Positions 16,170 through 23,605 of a stretch of 49,454 bases of DNA are shown here, piece after piece. The notes beneath the pieces are model-generated. The model searched no databases. It had not been told where the DNA came from and saw only the letters and a list, made by a program, of their open reading frames with translations. The stretch comes from an uncultured Eubacteriales bacterium. GTDB lineage: Bacteria; Bacillota; Clostridia; Christensenellales; Aristaeellaceae. The first letter of the stretch is position 1. Each line of letters starts with the position of its first letter. The position numbers and the translations under genes are program-made. The stretch spans positions 1 to 49,454 of the forward strand of contig CADCHI010000019.1 in the NCBI GenBank assembly GCA_902801165.1, given 5' to 3'.

Positions 16170-16247
16170 GGTGGGTGTAGCTCAGTTGGTCAGAGTGCCA
16201 GGTTGTGGCCCTGGAGGTCGAGGGTTCGAGCCCCTTCACCCACCCCA
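16170..16247 (+). tRNA. tRNA-His (GTG)
   Basis: Acceptor GTGGGTG pairs with CACCCAC, and the preceding G (16170) pairs with discriminator C, the tRNA-His identity pair. Anticodon loop TTGTGGC gives GTG. CCA encoded. Confidence 0.97.
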
Positions 16248-16274
16248 TTTTTATACCCTTTTGTGGGTAGACAG

Positions 16275-16349
16275 TGGGGCGTAGCCAAGCGGTAAGGCAC
16301 GGGACTTTGACTCCCGCATTCGCAGGTTCGACCCCTGCCGCCCCAGCCA
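16275..16349 (+). tRNA. tRNA-Gln (TTG)
   Basis: 75 nt. Acceptor TGGGGCG/CGCCCCA; anticodon stem CGGGA/TCCCG with loop CTTTGAC gives TTG. CCA encoded after discriminator G. Confidence 0.97.
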
Positions 16350-16353
16350 GCGC

Positions 16354-16429
16354 GACCCATTAGCTCAGTCGGTAGAGCACCTGACTTTTAATCAGGGTGT
16401 CTGGAGTTCGAATCTCCAATGGGTCACCA
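16354..16429 (+). tRNA. tRNA-Lys (TTT)
   Basis: 76 nt. Acceptor GACCCAT/ATGGGTC; anticodon stem CTGA/TCAG with loop CTTTTAA gives TTT; T-loop TTCGAAT; CCA encoded. Confidence 0.97.
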
Positions 16430-16439
16430 AGATATTTTC

Positions 16440-16481
16440 CACCGGACCATCCCGATTTCAGGGAGCGCCGGTGCTTTTTTA
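16440..16481 (+). terminator. Terminator of the tRNA operon
   Basis: Stem CACCGG (16440-16445) with CCGGTG (16468-16473), plus an inner CCC/GGG, followed by a run of six T. Confidence 0.85.
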
Positions 16482-16552
16482 TGCCTGATTCCGCCTTGGG
16501 ATATGAGTATACCATGCCGAAACAGCAAAATCAAGTCCGCTCGGCTGCCTGC

Positions 16553-16581
16553 TTGACAAGCAAAGGCGACAGCGATAAAAT
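16553..16581 (+). promoter_or_regulatory. Promoter of the secreted-protein gene
   Basis: Consensus -35 TTGACA (16553-16558), 17 nt, -10 TAAAAT (16576-16581). Confidence 0.75.
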
Positions 16582-16650
16582 GTATTTGTAGTTTTATGCA
16601 TTGGAGTGTATTCTTAATTCACTCTGGAATCCGTGAAAAGGAGCTTTTCA

Positions 16651-17316
16651 ATGAAGCGAATCATCGCGTTGCTGCTGTGCCTGCTGCTGGCGGCACTGTC
16701 GTTTGCCTCCCTGGCGGAGAGCGATCTCCCCTTCCCCTTCGACCTTCCGGAGCCCACTCCGGCGCCGGACGCCGCCGACGGGGAATCGATCCGCCTTGAA
16801 CTCAACGGCGAAATGGTCGACCTGAAGTTTGACGACTCCCCGGAGTATTCCTCCGTGGAGGCGGGGCTGATCCAGGCCTCCTTCTTCGCCTACGCCGCTG
16901 ACGGCGTCACCCTCTACGAGCTGTTCCTCATCTTCCCGGAGACGGTGCAGCCCGGCATGATCATCACGCCGGAATACTCGGCACTGGTCAACGTGGAGAG
17001 CTCCGTGGTGCTGATCCAGTCCGACGACGTGGACGAGATCTACTACTTCGCCAGCATCATGGACGGCGGCACCTATCCCACAGGTTCCGACTTCTCCATC
17101 TCCATCGACGCCGTGGAAGAATCCGGCGATTCCGTGACCTACAGCGGCACACTGACCGCCCACCTGGTGGCCCTGGACATGGCCACCGGCGACGCGCGCG
17201 CCACCCTGGACATTGAGGGCGCGGCCTTCCGGTTCAGCCTGGGAAGCACCTCCCAGGAGCCCAGGCACTCCAACCCGATGCCCTCGCCCACTCCTGAGGA
17301 CATGCGCAGAACCTGA
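16651..17316 (+). CDS. Secreted protein of unknown function
   Basis: 221 aa from the ATG at 16651 (AAAAGGAG 7 nt upstream). Signal peptide about 1-22 (IIALLLCLLLAALSFASLAE). A Pro-rich acidic linker (PFPFDLPEPTPAPDAADGE) leads to a beta-rich domain containing EGVTLYELFLIFPETV-like and DVDEIYYFASIMDGG segments, ending in a Pro/Ser tail. There is no sorting motif or membrane anchor after the signal peptide. It is monocistronic, with its own promoter and terminator. I do not recognise the family. Confidence 0.75.
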   Translation: MKRIIALLLCLLLAALSFASLAESDLPFPFDLPEPTPAPDAADGESIRLELNGEMVDLKFDDSPEYSSVEAGLIQASFFAYAADGVTLYELFLIFPETVQPGMIITPEYSALVNVESSVVLIQSDDVDEIYYFASIMDGGTYPTGSDFSISIDAVEESGDSVTYSGTLTAHLVALDMATGDARATLDIEGAAFRFSLGSTSQEPRHSNPMPSPTPEDMRRT

Positions 17317-17363
17317 TCCCGCGCAATCTCCGCCTTGCGCAGAAGGTTTCTCGCGCTCATCCA

Positions 17364-17394
17364 CGCCCGTCCGCCGACAGCGGCCGGGCGTTTT
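17364..17394 (+). terminator. Intrinsic terminator after the secreted-protein gene
   Basis: Ten-pair stem with one mismatch (17364-17374 with 17380-17390), loop CGACA, followed by TTTT. Confidence 0.82.
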
Positions 17395-17474
17395 CATTTG
17401 ATCTATGACTTCATCGGAGCGGAGATACTCTCGCATTGGAAGTTCCGAAGGAATACAACGACCTTCATTCCCTA

Positions 17475-17503
17475 TTGACAAAACAGCGTTCCTGATATAA
17501 AAT
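17475..17503 (+). promoter_or_regulatory. Promoter of the TrhA-family gene
   Basis: Consensus -35 TTGACA (17475-17480), 17 nt, -10 TAAAAT (17498-17503), overlapping TATAAA. Confidence 0.75.
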
Positions 17504-17553
17504 AGTTTTAAATACTACATCAACTGTTATTCCACACATTTATAGGAGGCATT

Positions 17554-18228
17554 ATGAAACGGACGCCCCTGGCCCTGCGCCGTATGCCGGACTACACCCG
17601 CGGCGAGGAAATCTGCAACATGGTCACCCACATCGTCGGCGGCGCGCTGGGCATACTCGCCCTCGTGCTGTGCCCCATATTCGCCGCCAGCCACCATAAC
17701 GTCTATGGCATCGTCAGCGGCGCGCTGTTCGGCTTCTGCATGCTGGTGCTCTACGCCATCTCCAGCGTCTACCACGGCCTGCACCCCACGGTCTTCGGCA
17801 AGCGGGTGCTGCAGGTGCTGGACCATTGCAGCATCTTCCTGCTGATCGCCGGCACCTACACCCCCATCGCCCTGTGCACGCTCCGGGCCCACAGCCCGGC
17901 GCTGGGCTGGTCGCTGTTCGGCATCATCTGGGCGCTGGCAGCCCTGGGCATCACCTTGAACGCCATCGACCTGAAGAAGTACGACCGGTTCTCCATGGCC
18001 TGCTACCTGCTGATGGGCTGGTGCATCGTGCTGCGGATCGACCTGGTCTACCTGCTGATCGGAAAGACCGGATTTTGGCTGCTGCTCGCGGGCGGTCTGG
18101 CCTACACCGCAGGCGCGGTGCTGTACCTGATGGGCCGGAAGCGCCGCTACGCCCACTCCGCCTTTCACGTGTTCGTGGTCATCGGCAGCCTGCTCCACTT
18201 CCTGTGCATACTGCTCTACGTGCTTTGA
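17554..18228 (+). CDS. trhA: TrhA/hemolysin III family (PAQR-like) seven-helix membrane protein
   Basis: 224 aa with seven hydrophobic segments. Family residues are visible: EEICNMVTHIVGG near the N-terminus, SSVYHGL, VLDHCSIFLLIAGTYTP, and the C-terminal HSAFHVFVVIGSLLHF. These Asp/His/Ser residues form the metal site shared with PAQR receptors. Bacterial members influence membrane fluidity or lipid homeostasis; the hemolysin name is historical. AGGAGG lies 6 nt before the ATG. Monocistronic. Confidence 0.9.
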   Translation: MKRTPLALRRMPDYTRGEEICNMVTHIVGGALGILALVLCPIFAASHHNVYGIVSGALFGFCMLVLYAISSVYHGLHPTVFGKRVLQVLDHCSIFLLIAGTYTPIALCTLRAHSPALGWSLFGIIWALAALGITLNAIDLKKYDRFSMACYLLMGWCIVLRIDLVYLLIGKTGFWLLLAGGLAYTAGAVLYLMGRKRRYAHSAFHVFVVIGSLLHFLCILLYVL

Positions 18229-18300
18229 CGCATAGCGATCGTTGACGCTTTCTCCGCACCCCTCTGACCCGAAACCTTTGTTTGAAATCACCCATATTTT

Positions 18301-18327
18301 GAGCGCCGCGCAAAACGCGCGGCGCTC
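18301..18327 (+). terminator. Hairpin terminator after trhA
   Basis: Perfect 11-bp GC stem (18301-18311 with 18317-18327), loop AAAAC, followed by a weak T-rich stretch (GATTCATTTTG). Confidence 0.65.
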
Positions 18328-18434
18328 GATTCATTTTGATTTCCTGTCTTCGCCTGCCAGGGATTGAACATTTTCGATATCCCGCCGTCATTTCGGGCGA
18401 AGCAAGGCATCCCCTTCAACCTTTCAGGCAGAGT

Positions 18435-18968
18435 TTATTTGTAGATCGCCTTTCTCACCGGCCAGGCCAGCAGCGTGGCGGCCACGATCTTCGCGGCATC
18501 GCCCGGCAGGAAGGGAATCACGCACAGGCTCATGGCGCTTGCCAGGCCGTTGCCGGTCTGCACCATGAACCAGATGGTTCCGATCAGGTACAGCACGGCG
18601 GTGCCCAGCACCATGAAGGCGGGCAGCTTCCACTTCGGCTCGGCCGTGGTCTGGCCGTCCTTCACGCCCAGGCCGGTAAGGAATGCGCAGGGCAGGTAGC
18701 CCACCAGGTAGCCGCCGGTCACGCCGATCAGCTTCTGCAGGCCGCCGGAAAAGCCGGAGAACACCGGCACGCCCACCAGGCCGATCAGCAGGTAGATGAC
18801 CACCGCCAGGGGGCCGCGCTTCGCGCCCAGTACCGCGCCGGCGAGATAGACCGCCAGGGTCGCCAGGGAGAGCGGGATCGGGCCGATGGAGATGCTCAGC
18901 GGTCCGGCGACGCAGATCAGCGCCGCCATGATGCCGATGACCGTCATGTCCTTAGTCGTCAATTTCAA
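18435..18968 (-). CDS. bioY: Biotin transporter substrate-binding component BioY
   Basis: 177 aa, six hydrophobic segments, S-component of an ECF transporter. Family hallmarks are GPIPLSLATLAVYLAGAVLG, VGVPVFSGFSGGLQKLIGVTGGYLVGY and FLPGDAAKIVAA. I place the start at the TTG (18968-18966), which has GAGAGG 9 nt upstream and gives MKLTTKDMT, the usual BioY beginning. The ATG three codons earlier touches the ribosome site. It follows birA on the same strand across an inverted-repeat element, so birA-bioY is probably one unit. The energising ECF module is not here. Confidence 0.92.
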   Translation of the reverse strand: MKLTTKDMTVIGIMAALICVAGPLSISIGPIPLSLATLAVYLAGAVLGAKRGPLAVVIYLLIGLVGVPVFSGFSGGLQKLIGVTGGYLVGYLPCAFLTGLGVKDGQTTAEPKWKLPAFMVLGTAVLYLIGTIWFMVQTGNGLASAMSLCVIPFLPGDAAKIVAATLLAWPVRKAIYK

Positions 18969-19002
18969 TGGTATCATCCTCTCATGATTTAAACTAAGAC
19001 CA

Positions 19003-19137
19003 GATTAAAACGAGACTGAATCAGCGAGAGATTTTTCGTTCTGACAAGGCGAAGTCCCGCAGGCTTAGCGGCGCTAAGTCAAGGGGCTTCAACGAAGTAA
19101 GAGCGAAAAAGATCCGCTGAAATGTCTTGTTTTAGTC
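19003..19137. repeat. 135-bp imperfect palindrome between birA and bioY
   Basis: The two halves are complementary along almost their whole length, closing on CTTAGC-ggc-GCTAAG (19064-19078). Outer arms GATTAAAACGAGAC... and ...GTCTTGTTTTAGTC pair with a few mismatches, and ATTTTTCG pairs with CGAAAAAG. The element overlaps the birA stop codon. It is either a miniature mobile palindrome or a regulatory/processing hairpin in the birA-bioY transcript. Confidence 0.8.
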
Positions 19138-20103
19138 AGGGATTAGTTTTAAACTGATTTCGCCGGAGCCCACGCGGGAGACGCCGTCCGCGGTCTGGAT
19201 CACCAGGCGGCCGCTTTCGTCGATGTCCAGCACCCGCGCCGGGAAGCGCTCGCCGCCCCGGGATACCTCCACCTCGCGTCCGATCACGTTGGACCGCTCC
19301 CGGCTCTCCTTCATGAATTCCCGGGTCTCCAGCTGTCCGTAGAGCGCCTCCAGCTGGTTGGAGATCTCCGCGATCAGCCGGCTTCGGGAGACGCTCTTGC
19401 CGCACTCATTCTCGATGGACGTGGCGATGTCCGCCAACTCCGCCGGGAATTTCATGGCCGTCACGTTGATGCCGATGCCCAGCACCGCGTATTCCAGCTG
19501 GCCGGTCTCAAAGTCCATGCTGGCCTCGCACAATATGCCGCAGACCTTGCGGTCGTTGACATACAGGTCGTTGACCCACTTGATCTTCACGTCCACGTCC
19601 GCCACGGTCTCGATGGCTCGGGCCACCGCCACGGCAGCCATGGAGGTGATCATCACCGCCTGCTCCGCCAGCATTTTCGGCCTGAGCACATAGGTCATGT
19701 AGACGCCGGAGTGTTCCGGAGAGAAGAACGGCCTGCCGAAGCGGCCGCGTCCGCTGGCCTGGGATTCGGCGATCACCAGATAGCCGTGGGGCGCGCCGGT
19801 GGCGGCGATGGCCTTGGCGCGGGTGTTCGTGGAGTCCAGCGTCTCGTGAATCTCCATCCGGGCGCCGATGGTTTCCGCCTTGAGCCAGCGCTCGATCTCC
19901 GGCTGGGAGATGCGGTTCGGTGCGGAAACCAGCCGGTAGCCCCGGTTGGTCACCGCCTCGATGACATACCCCTCCTGCCTGAGCTGCTCGATGGCCTTCC
20001 AGACGGAATTCCGGCTGATGCCCAGCCGCCGCGCCAGGCGTTCGCCGGAGATCGCGACCTCCTGCTGCATCAGCGTCTGCAAAACATCGTTCTTGGTAGA
20101 CAT
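19132..20103 (-). CDS. birA: Bifunctional biotin operon repressor / biotin-[acetyl-CoA-carboxylase] ligase BirA
   Basis: 323 aa from the ATG at 20103 (GGAGG upstream; a 68-codon extension is rejected). The N-terminal helix-turn-helix (about 15-60: ISGERLARRLGISRNSVWKAIEQLR) shows a repressor-type BirA. The ligase domain has the biotinyl-AMP loop GRGRFGR and KWVNDLYV, with a C-terminal SH3-like domain. It attaches biotin to carboxyl carriers and represses biotin genes when loaded. A BirA-box-like palindrome covers its -35. bioY lies downstream. Confidence 0.95.
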   Translation of the reverse strand: MSTKNDVLQTLMQQEVAISGERLARRLGISRNSVWKAIEQLRQEGYVIEAVTNRGYRLVSAPNRISQPEIERWLKAETIGARMEIHETLDSTNTRAKAIAATGAPHGYLVIAESQASGRGRFGRPFFSPEHSGVYMTYVLRPKMLAEQAVMITSMAAVAVARAIETVADVDVKIKWVNDLYVNDRKVCGILCEASMDFETGQLEYAVLGIGINVTAMKFPAELADIATSIENECGKSVSRSRLIAEISNQLEALYGQLETREFMKESRERSNVIGREVEVSRGGERFPARVLDIDESGRLVIQTADGVSRVGSGEISLKLIPD

Positions 20104-20131
20104 AGAAAAAACCTCCGCATGCGTTGGCATT

Positions 20132-20186
20132 ACCATAGCATGTGGAGGTTTTAATGTCAACCTGATTTTGTAAACAGGGTGACATT
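20132..20186 (-). promoter_or_regulatory. birA promoter with BirA-box-like operator
   Basis: Minus strand: -35 TTGACA (20160-20155), 17 nt, -10 TATGGT (20137-20132). The palindrome TGTCAACC-N14-GGGTGACA (20155-20162 with 20177-20184; the full arms AATGTCAACCTG/CAGGGTGACATT differ once) overlaps the -35. BirA boxes are of the form TGTNAACC-N14/15-GGTTNACA. A second inverted repeat (20108-20122 with 20138-20152) brackets the -10 region and contains the ribosome-site complement. Confidence 0.75.
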
Positions 20187-20845
20187 TATTTATGCTGGTT
20201 TTCTTCTTTTTTGACCTGCGCCGCCGCGCGTGCGTCCCGCTCCCGCCTGGAGAACACGCAGCCGCAATAGTCCTGTCGGTACAGGCCGTAGAGGGCCGAC
20301 AGCTCACAGGAGCGCTTGTAGCCGTTCTTCTTCTTGAAGTCGGAATACAGCCAGGGCACGCCGAATTGCGCCGCCAGCTCCCCGCCGATGCCGTTGAGCA
20401 GCTGGGCGTTCTTCAGCGGGCTGATGGTCAGTGTCGTGGCGAAGTAGTCGCTCCCCCGCTCCGCCGCCAGCCTGGCCGCCTTCCCCAGTCGCAGCCGGAA
20501 GCACCGTTCGCAGCGCGCGCCACCCTCAGGATCGTCCTCGTGACCCTTGCAGGCGGCCATGAAGGCCTCCGCCTCGTAGGGACCGGGGATGACCTCAAAG
20601 CGGCCCTCGTGGGGCAGGCTCGCGGCCAGGCGGACGAGCTCAGCCACCCGGCGGTCAAACTCCTCCCGGGGCGCGATGTTGGGGTTGTAGAAGAACAGGT
20701 CGATGTCGAACCAGTGGTTCAGGTACTCCAGCACGTAGCTGGAGCACGGCGCGCAGCAGCTGTGCAGCAAAAGGCGCGGGCGGACGCCGGACGCCTCGAT
20801 CCGTGCCAGCTCGCGCTCAAGCTCCAACTGATAGTTTTGCTTCAT
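20186..20845 (-). CDS. queH: Epoxyqueuosine reductase QueH
   Basis: 219 aa from the ATG at 20845 (51 upstream codons rejected; start overlaps the upstream stop as ATGA). DUF208/QueH signatures are LLLHSCCAPCSSYVLEYL (vicinal CC near residue 30), FYNPNIAPREEFDRR, CERCFRLRL, ATTLTISPLKN and a C-terminal YCGCVFSRRERD. The Cys residues hold a [4Fe-4S] cluster and partner metal for the last step of queuosine synthesis in tRNA wobble modification. Translationally coupled to the lipid kinase gene. Confidence 0.93.
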   Translation of the reverse strand: MKQNYQLELERELARIEASGVRPRLLLHSCCAPCSSYVLEYLNHWFDIDLFFYNPNIAPREEFDRRVAELVRLAASLPHEGRFEVIPGPYEAEAFMAACKGHEDDPEGGARCERCFRLRLGKAARLAAERGSDYFATTLTISPLKNAQLLNGIGGELAAQFGVPWLYSDFKKKNGYKRSCELSALYGLYRQDYCGCVFSRRERDARAAAQVKKEENQHK

Positions 20846-21777
20846 AGCTCCGCCTCGTAGCCATCGGGATAGAAGGGGGCCTGCATGCCGCCGCTGGGAA
20901 TCATGATCCGAACGACGCTGTGCAGGTTGTCCAGCTGGACAACGTTGGTCTCCGGCTCCCGCTCTCCGTCCAGGGTCCACTCCACCGGCCGGTCGCACTC
21001 CACGCGGATGCTGCTGGCGGAAAAGAAGTGGATCATGTCGTTGGGCACGTCCTGGGTCGTGAGCCCCACCAGTATGCTGCTCAGTTGGGCGGGCGTGGTG
21101 GGATTGCGCACCAGCGTCACCTCGAACTTGCCATCATTCAGCGCAACCAGCTGAGTGTTCAACTTCAGAATGCCGCCCACAGAGGTGGAATTGGTGATGG
21201 AGCAGAAGATAAAGTCGTCCTCCAGCACCACGTCGTTGGCCGCCACGCGCATGTGGATGGGCCGTATGGCCGTCAAATCGCGCATGCCCTCCAGGATATA
21301 GGCCACATGGCCCAGCACGTTCTTGGCCGCCTGGGGCGTGCTGTAGGAGGCCTTCGCGAAGGCACCGCAGGTGGCAGTGTAGACGAAGCGCCGACCATTG
21401 AAGGTGCCGATGTCGATGCTCTGGGCCTTGCCGGTCATGATGTCGCTGGCGGCCTGGAGCACGTAGCCGGACAGGCCGATGCTGCTGGCATAGTCGTTGG
21501 TGGTGCCGCAGGGTATGTAGCCCAGGGGGCAGTCCAGCTTCGCCTGCATCAGGCCGGAGATGGTCTCGTTCAGCGTGCCGTCTCCGCCGGCGCACACCAC
21601 CAGGTCCGGCTTGCCCTCGTACCTCGAAAGGTACTGGGTAGCCTCGCCCGCAGCGCCGGTGACATAGGTCTCGCACCGATAGCCGTACTCAATGAACATC
21701 CTGAGGATTTCCGGCAGGTAGCGGTTTGCCTTGCGCTGCCCGGCCTGGGGATTCAGGATAAACAGAAGATTCTTCAT
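20842..21777 (-). CDS. YegS/DgkB-family lipid (diacylglycerol) kinase
   Basis: 311 aa. The DAGK catalytic domain shows FILNPQAGQRKA near the N-terminus, VVCAGGDGTLNETISGL (nucleotide-binding GGDGT), LGYIPCGTTNDYA and a C-terminal ECDRPVEWTLDGE. The family phosphorylates diacylglycerol or related lipids using ATP, recycling lipid in the Gram-positive membrane. The stop overlaps the queH start by 4 nt. The exact substrate (DgkB versus YegS type) is not decidable here. Confidence 0.9.
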   Translation of the reverse strand: MKNLLFILNPQAGQRKANRYLPEILRMFIEYGYRCETYVTGAAGEATQYLSRYEGKPDLVVCAGGDGTLNETISGLMQAKLDCPLGYIPCGTTNDYASSIGLSGYVLQAASDIMTGKAQSIDIGTFNGRRFVYTATCGAFAKASYSTPQAAKNVLGHVAYILEGMRDLTAIRPIHMRVAANDVVLEDDFIFCSITNSTSVGGILKLNTQLVALNDGKFEVTLVRNPTTPAQLSSILVGLTTQDVPNDMIHFFSASSIRVECDRPVEWTLDGEREPETNVVQLDNLHSVVRIMIPSGGMQAPFYPDGYEAEL

Positions 21778-21813
21778 CAGATACTCCTTGGGGAAACGCG
21801 AATCCCCCGTTGA

Positions 21814-22494
21814 TCAATACAGCCTATAGAGTTTGAAGTCCAGGCCGTCACAGGAGACCTGGTGGTATTTCACGCTGCCGCGCTGGCCCCTCACGGCCCC
21901 GAAGATCGCGTGGCCGTGCAGATGCCCGTAGACACAGTCCTCCACGCCGTAGGCCTCCAGAAGGTCGGAGAAGCCCTCCGACTCGGCGGTCAGCGGCGGA
22001 TAGTGCATCATTACCGTGATCGGCGCTTCCGCGTCCCGTCCCCGGGCGTGCTTCAGTGACATTTCCAGCCGAAGGCGCTCCCGGCTGTAGATGCGCAGGT
22101 CGTCCTCCGTCGCCTCGGCCCCGGGCAGCGTCCAACCCCGAGTCCCGGCGTAGAGCCGTCCGTTCAGCAGCAGGCTGTCGTTCTGGAGCGCATACATCCC
22201 CTCAGGCAGCGCGCGTCGCACCCTGCCGATGGAGCTCCACCAATAGTCGTGATTGCCGCGCAGCAGCACCTTTGTGCCCGGCAGGCTCCCGATGCTGTGC
22301 AGGTCCTCCAGCGCCTCCTCCAGCCGCATGGCCCAGGAGATATCCCCGGGGAGCAGCACCAGGTCCTCCGGCGATACGCGGCTGAGCCAGTCCTGCCGTA
22401 TGCGCTGGAAGTGGTCCTTCCAGTGGGGCCCGAATACATCCATGGGCTTGGTCTGGGCGGGAAGGTGCAGGTCGGCAATCGCAAAGACAGCCAA
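21814..22494 (-). CDS. Calcineurin-like metallophosphoesterase (COG1768 type)
   Basis: 226 aa. Metal-site motifs: IADLHLP (D8, H10), PGDISWAM, RGNHDYWW, MMHYPP, YGHLHGH. The GDISWAM/GNHDYWW combination is typical of a conserved Firmicute phosphohydrolase with unknown substrate. The start is a TTG at 22494 with AGAGGAG 9 nt upstream, only 3 nt after the stop of the zinc-ribbon gene, so translation is probably coupled. The lipid kinase gene follows 36 nt downstream. Confidence 0.88.
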   Translation of the reverse strand: MAVFAIADLHLPAQTKPMDVFGPHWKDHFQRIRQDWLSRVSPEDLVLLPGDISWAMRLEEALEDLHSIGSLPGTKVLLRGNHDYWWSSIGRVRRALPEGMYALQNDSLLLNGRLYAGTRGWTLPGAEATEDDLRIYSRERLRLEMSLKHARGRDAEAPITVMMHYPPLTAESEGFSDLLEAYGVEDCVYGHLHGHAIFGAVRGQRGSVKYHQVSCDGLDFKLYRLY

Positions 22495-22497
22495 GGC

Positions 22498-22884
22498 TTA
22501 CAGCTCCTCTTTCTCGTCGTCCTCGGATTCCTCGTCGTCCTCGTCGCTGAAATCCGCGTCGCCGTCGAAGCTCTCGCCGTCCAGGTTGCCGCCGATGTCC
22601 AGTTCGATCTCGTCCATCGTGGAAACGGAGTCGATCTCGATGCTGGCGGGCTCATGCTCGATCTCGTCGTCGCCGTCCATCTCGTCCCGCATGGCCTGCT
22701 CCTTCAGGCAGAAGGCGCACAGCTCCTGGCCGGGAACCACCGGGTTCTCGCCGCACTCGGAGCAGAGCTCGATCATCTCGAACTGCTCGCTCTCGCCGCG
22801 CACCTCGCGGCGGCACACGGAGCACATGGTGTCCGTGTCGTTCATGTAATTCAATTCACATCTCGGGCATTTTACCAATGCCAT
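22498..22884 (-). CDS. Acidic zinc-ribbon protein of unknown function
   Basis: 128 aa from the second ATG (22884), which has GGGAGG at 7 nt; the first ATG is too close to that site. Four CxxC knuckles are present (CPRC, CSVC, CSEC, CAFC) within the first 62 residues, enough for two zinc ribbons. They are followed by a very acidic disordered tail (runs of DDE and EDDEKEEL). The first ribbon reads ALVKCPRCELNYMNDTDTMCSVC. Possibly a nucleic-acid or protein adaptor; no function can be assigned. First gene of the unit with the phosphoesterase. Confidence 0.8.
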   Translation of the reverse strand: MALVKCPRCELNYMNDTDTMCSVCRREVRGESEQFEMIELCSECGENPVVPGQELCAFCLKEQAMRDEMDGDDEIEHEPASIEIDSVSTMDEIELDIGGNLDGESFDGDADFSDEDDEESEDDEKEEL

Positions 22885-22965
22885 GTTCATTCCTCCCCTT
22901 GATTCAGAGACTGATTATGCGGATGCAGAATTTGGAAAATTCAACGATCTCGGAATACATCAGAT

Positions 22966-22993
22966 ATTATACACGAAACGGACAAAAGCACAA
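22966..22993 (-). promoter_or_regulatory. Promoter of the zinc-ribbon/phosphoesterase/lipid kinase/queH unit
   Basis: Minus strand: -35 TTGTGC (22993-22988), 16 nt, consensus -10 TATAAT (22971-22966), with TG just upstream of the -10. Confidence 0.6.
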
Positions 22994-23023
22994 GACCTAT
23001 TTTTCCATTTTCCTGTTTTTCAG

Positions 23024-23605
23024 TTATTCGGCGCTCATCCCTCGGCTCCACGCCGCAAAGCGCTCTATGTCGCGGCGATAGACCTCCTTCAGCGAGGGAT
23101 TGTAGATCACCGACGCCGGGTGGTACATCGGAAACAGCTTCCGCCCGTTCCAGTCCAGCAGCTGTCCGTGCAGATCTCCGATGACGCTGCCGTGGCCAAT
23201 CAGCGCCTTCAGCGGCACATTGCCCAGGGTGATGACGCACCTCGGCCCCACCAGCTCGATCTCCTTCAGCAGCCAGGGCAGAAACAGTCGGATCTCCTCC
23301 TGGGTCGGAGGCCGGTTCACCGTGCGTCCCGCCGCGGAGCGCTTGGTGGGCCGAAATTTCACCGTGTTGGTGACGTACAGTTCCCGCCGGTCCATGCCCG
23401 CCTGCTCCAGGAAGGCGTCCAGGTTCTTGCCCGCCTTGCCCACGAAGGGACGCCCCTGCAGGGACTCCTGTTCGCCGGGGGCCTCGCCGATCATCATCAC
23501 CGGCGCGCCGACGCTGCCCTCGCCGAAAACGAGGACCTTGCGCTCCTCCTCGTACAGGCTGTTGACAAACGCGGTCATGTCGCCGCGCAGCTTCTCCATC
23601 GTCAC
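23024..23605 (-). CDS. Family-4-like uracil-DNA glycosylase paralogue lacking Fe-S cysteines
   Basis: 193 aa from the GTG at 23605 (GGAGG 7 nt upstream), overlapping the preceding gene by 4 nt (GTGA). The fold motifs of family 4 are kept: MMIGEAPGEQES (motif 1), GRPFVGKAG, YVTNTVKFRP and MYHPASVIYN (motif 2). The four cluster Cys of family 4 are absent: there is no N-terminal CxxC, and the third Cys position reads KFRP instead of KCRP. It may be a cluster-free glycosylase or have another role. The tandem pairing with a canonical copy suggests specialisation. Confidence 0.82.
   Translation of the reverse strand: MTMEKLRGDMTAFVNSLYEEERKVLVFGEGSVGAPVMMIGEAPGEQESLQGRPFVGKAGKNLDAFLEQAGMDRRELYVTNTVKFRPTKRSAAGRTVNRPPTQEEIRLFLPWLLKEIELVGPRCVITLGNVPLKALIGHGSVIGDLHGQLLDWNGRKLFPMYHPASVIYNPSLKEVYRRDIERFAAWSRGMSAE

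Noticed and set aside
17554-18228. Calling this gene a haemolysin virulence factor
   Set aside because: The family name is historical; members are PAQR-like membrane proteins, and nothing in the context points to virulence.
18969-19002. A separate BirA box or riboswitch directly upstream of bioY
   Set aside because: I looked for TGTNAACC-type half sites and known riboswitch cores and found none; only the long palindrome is present, so control probably comes from the birA promoter.
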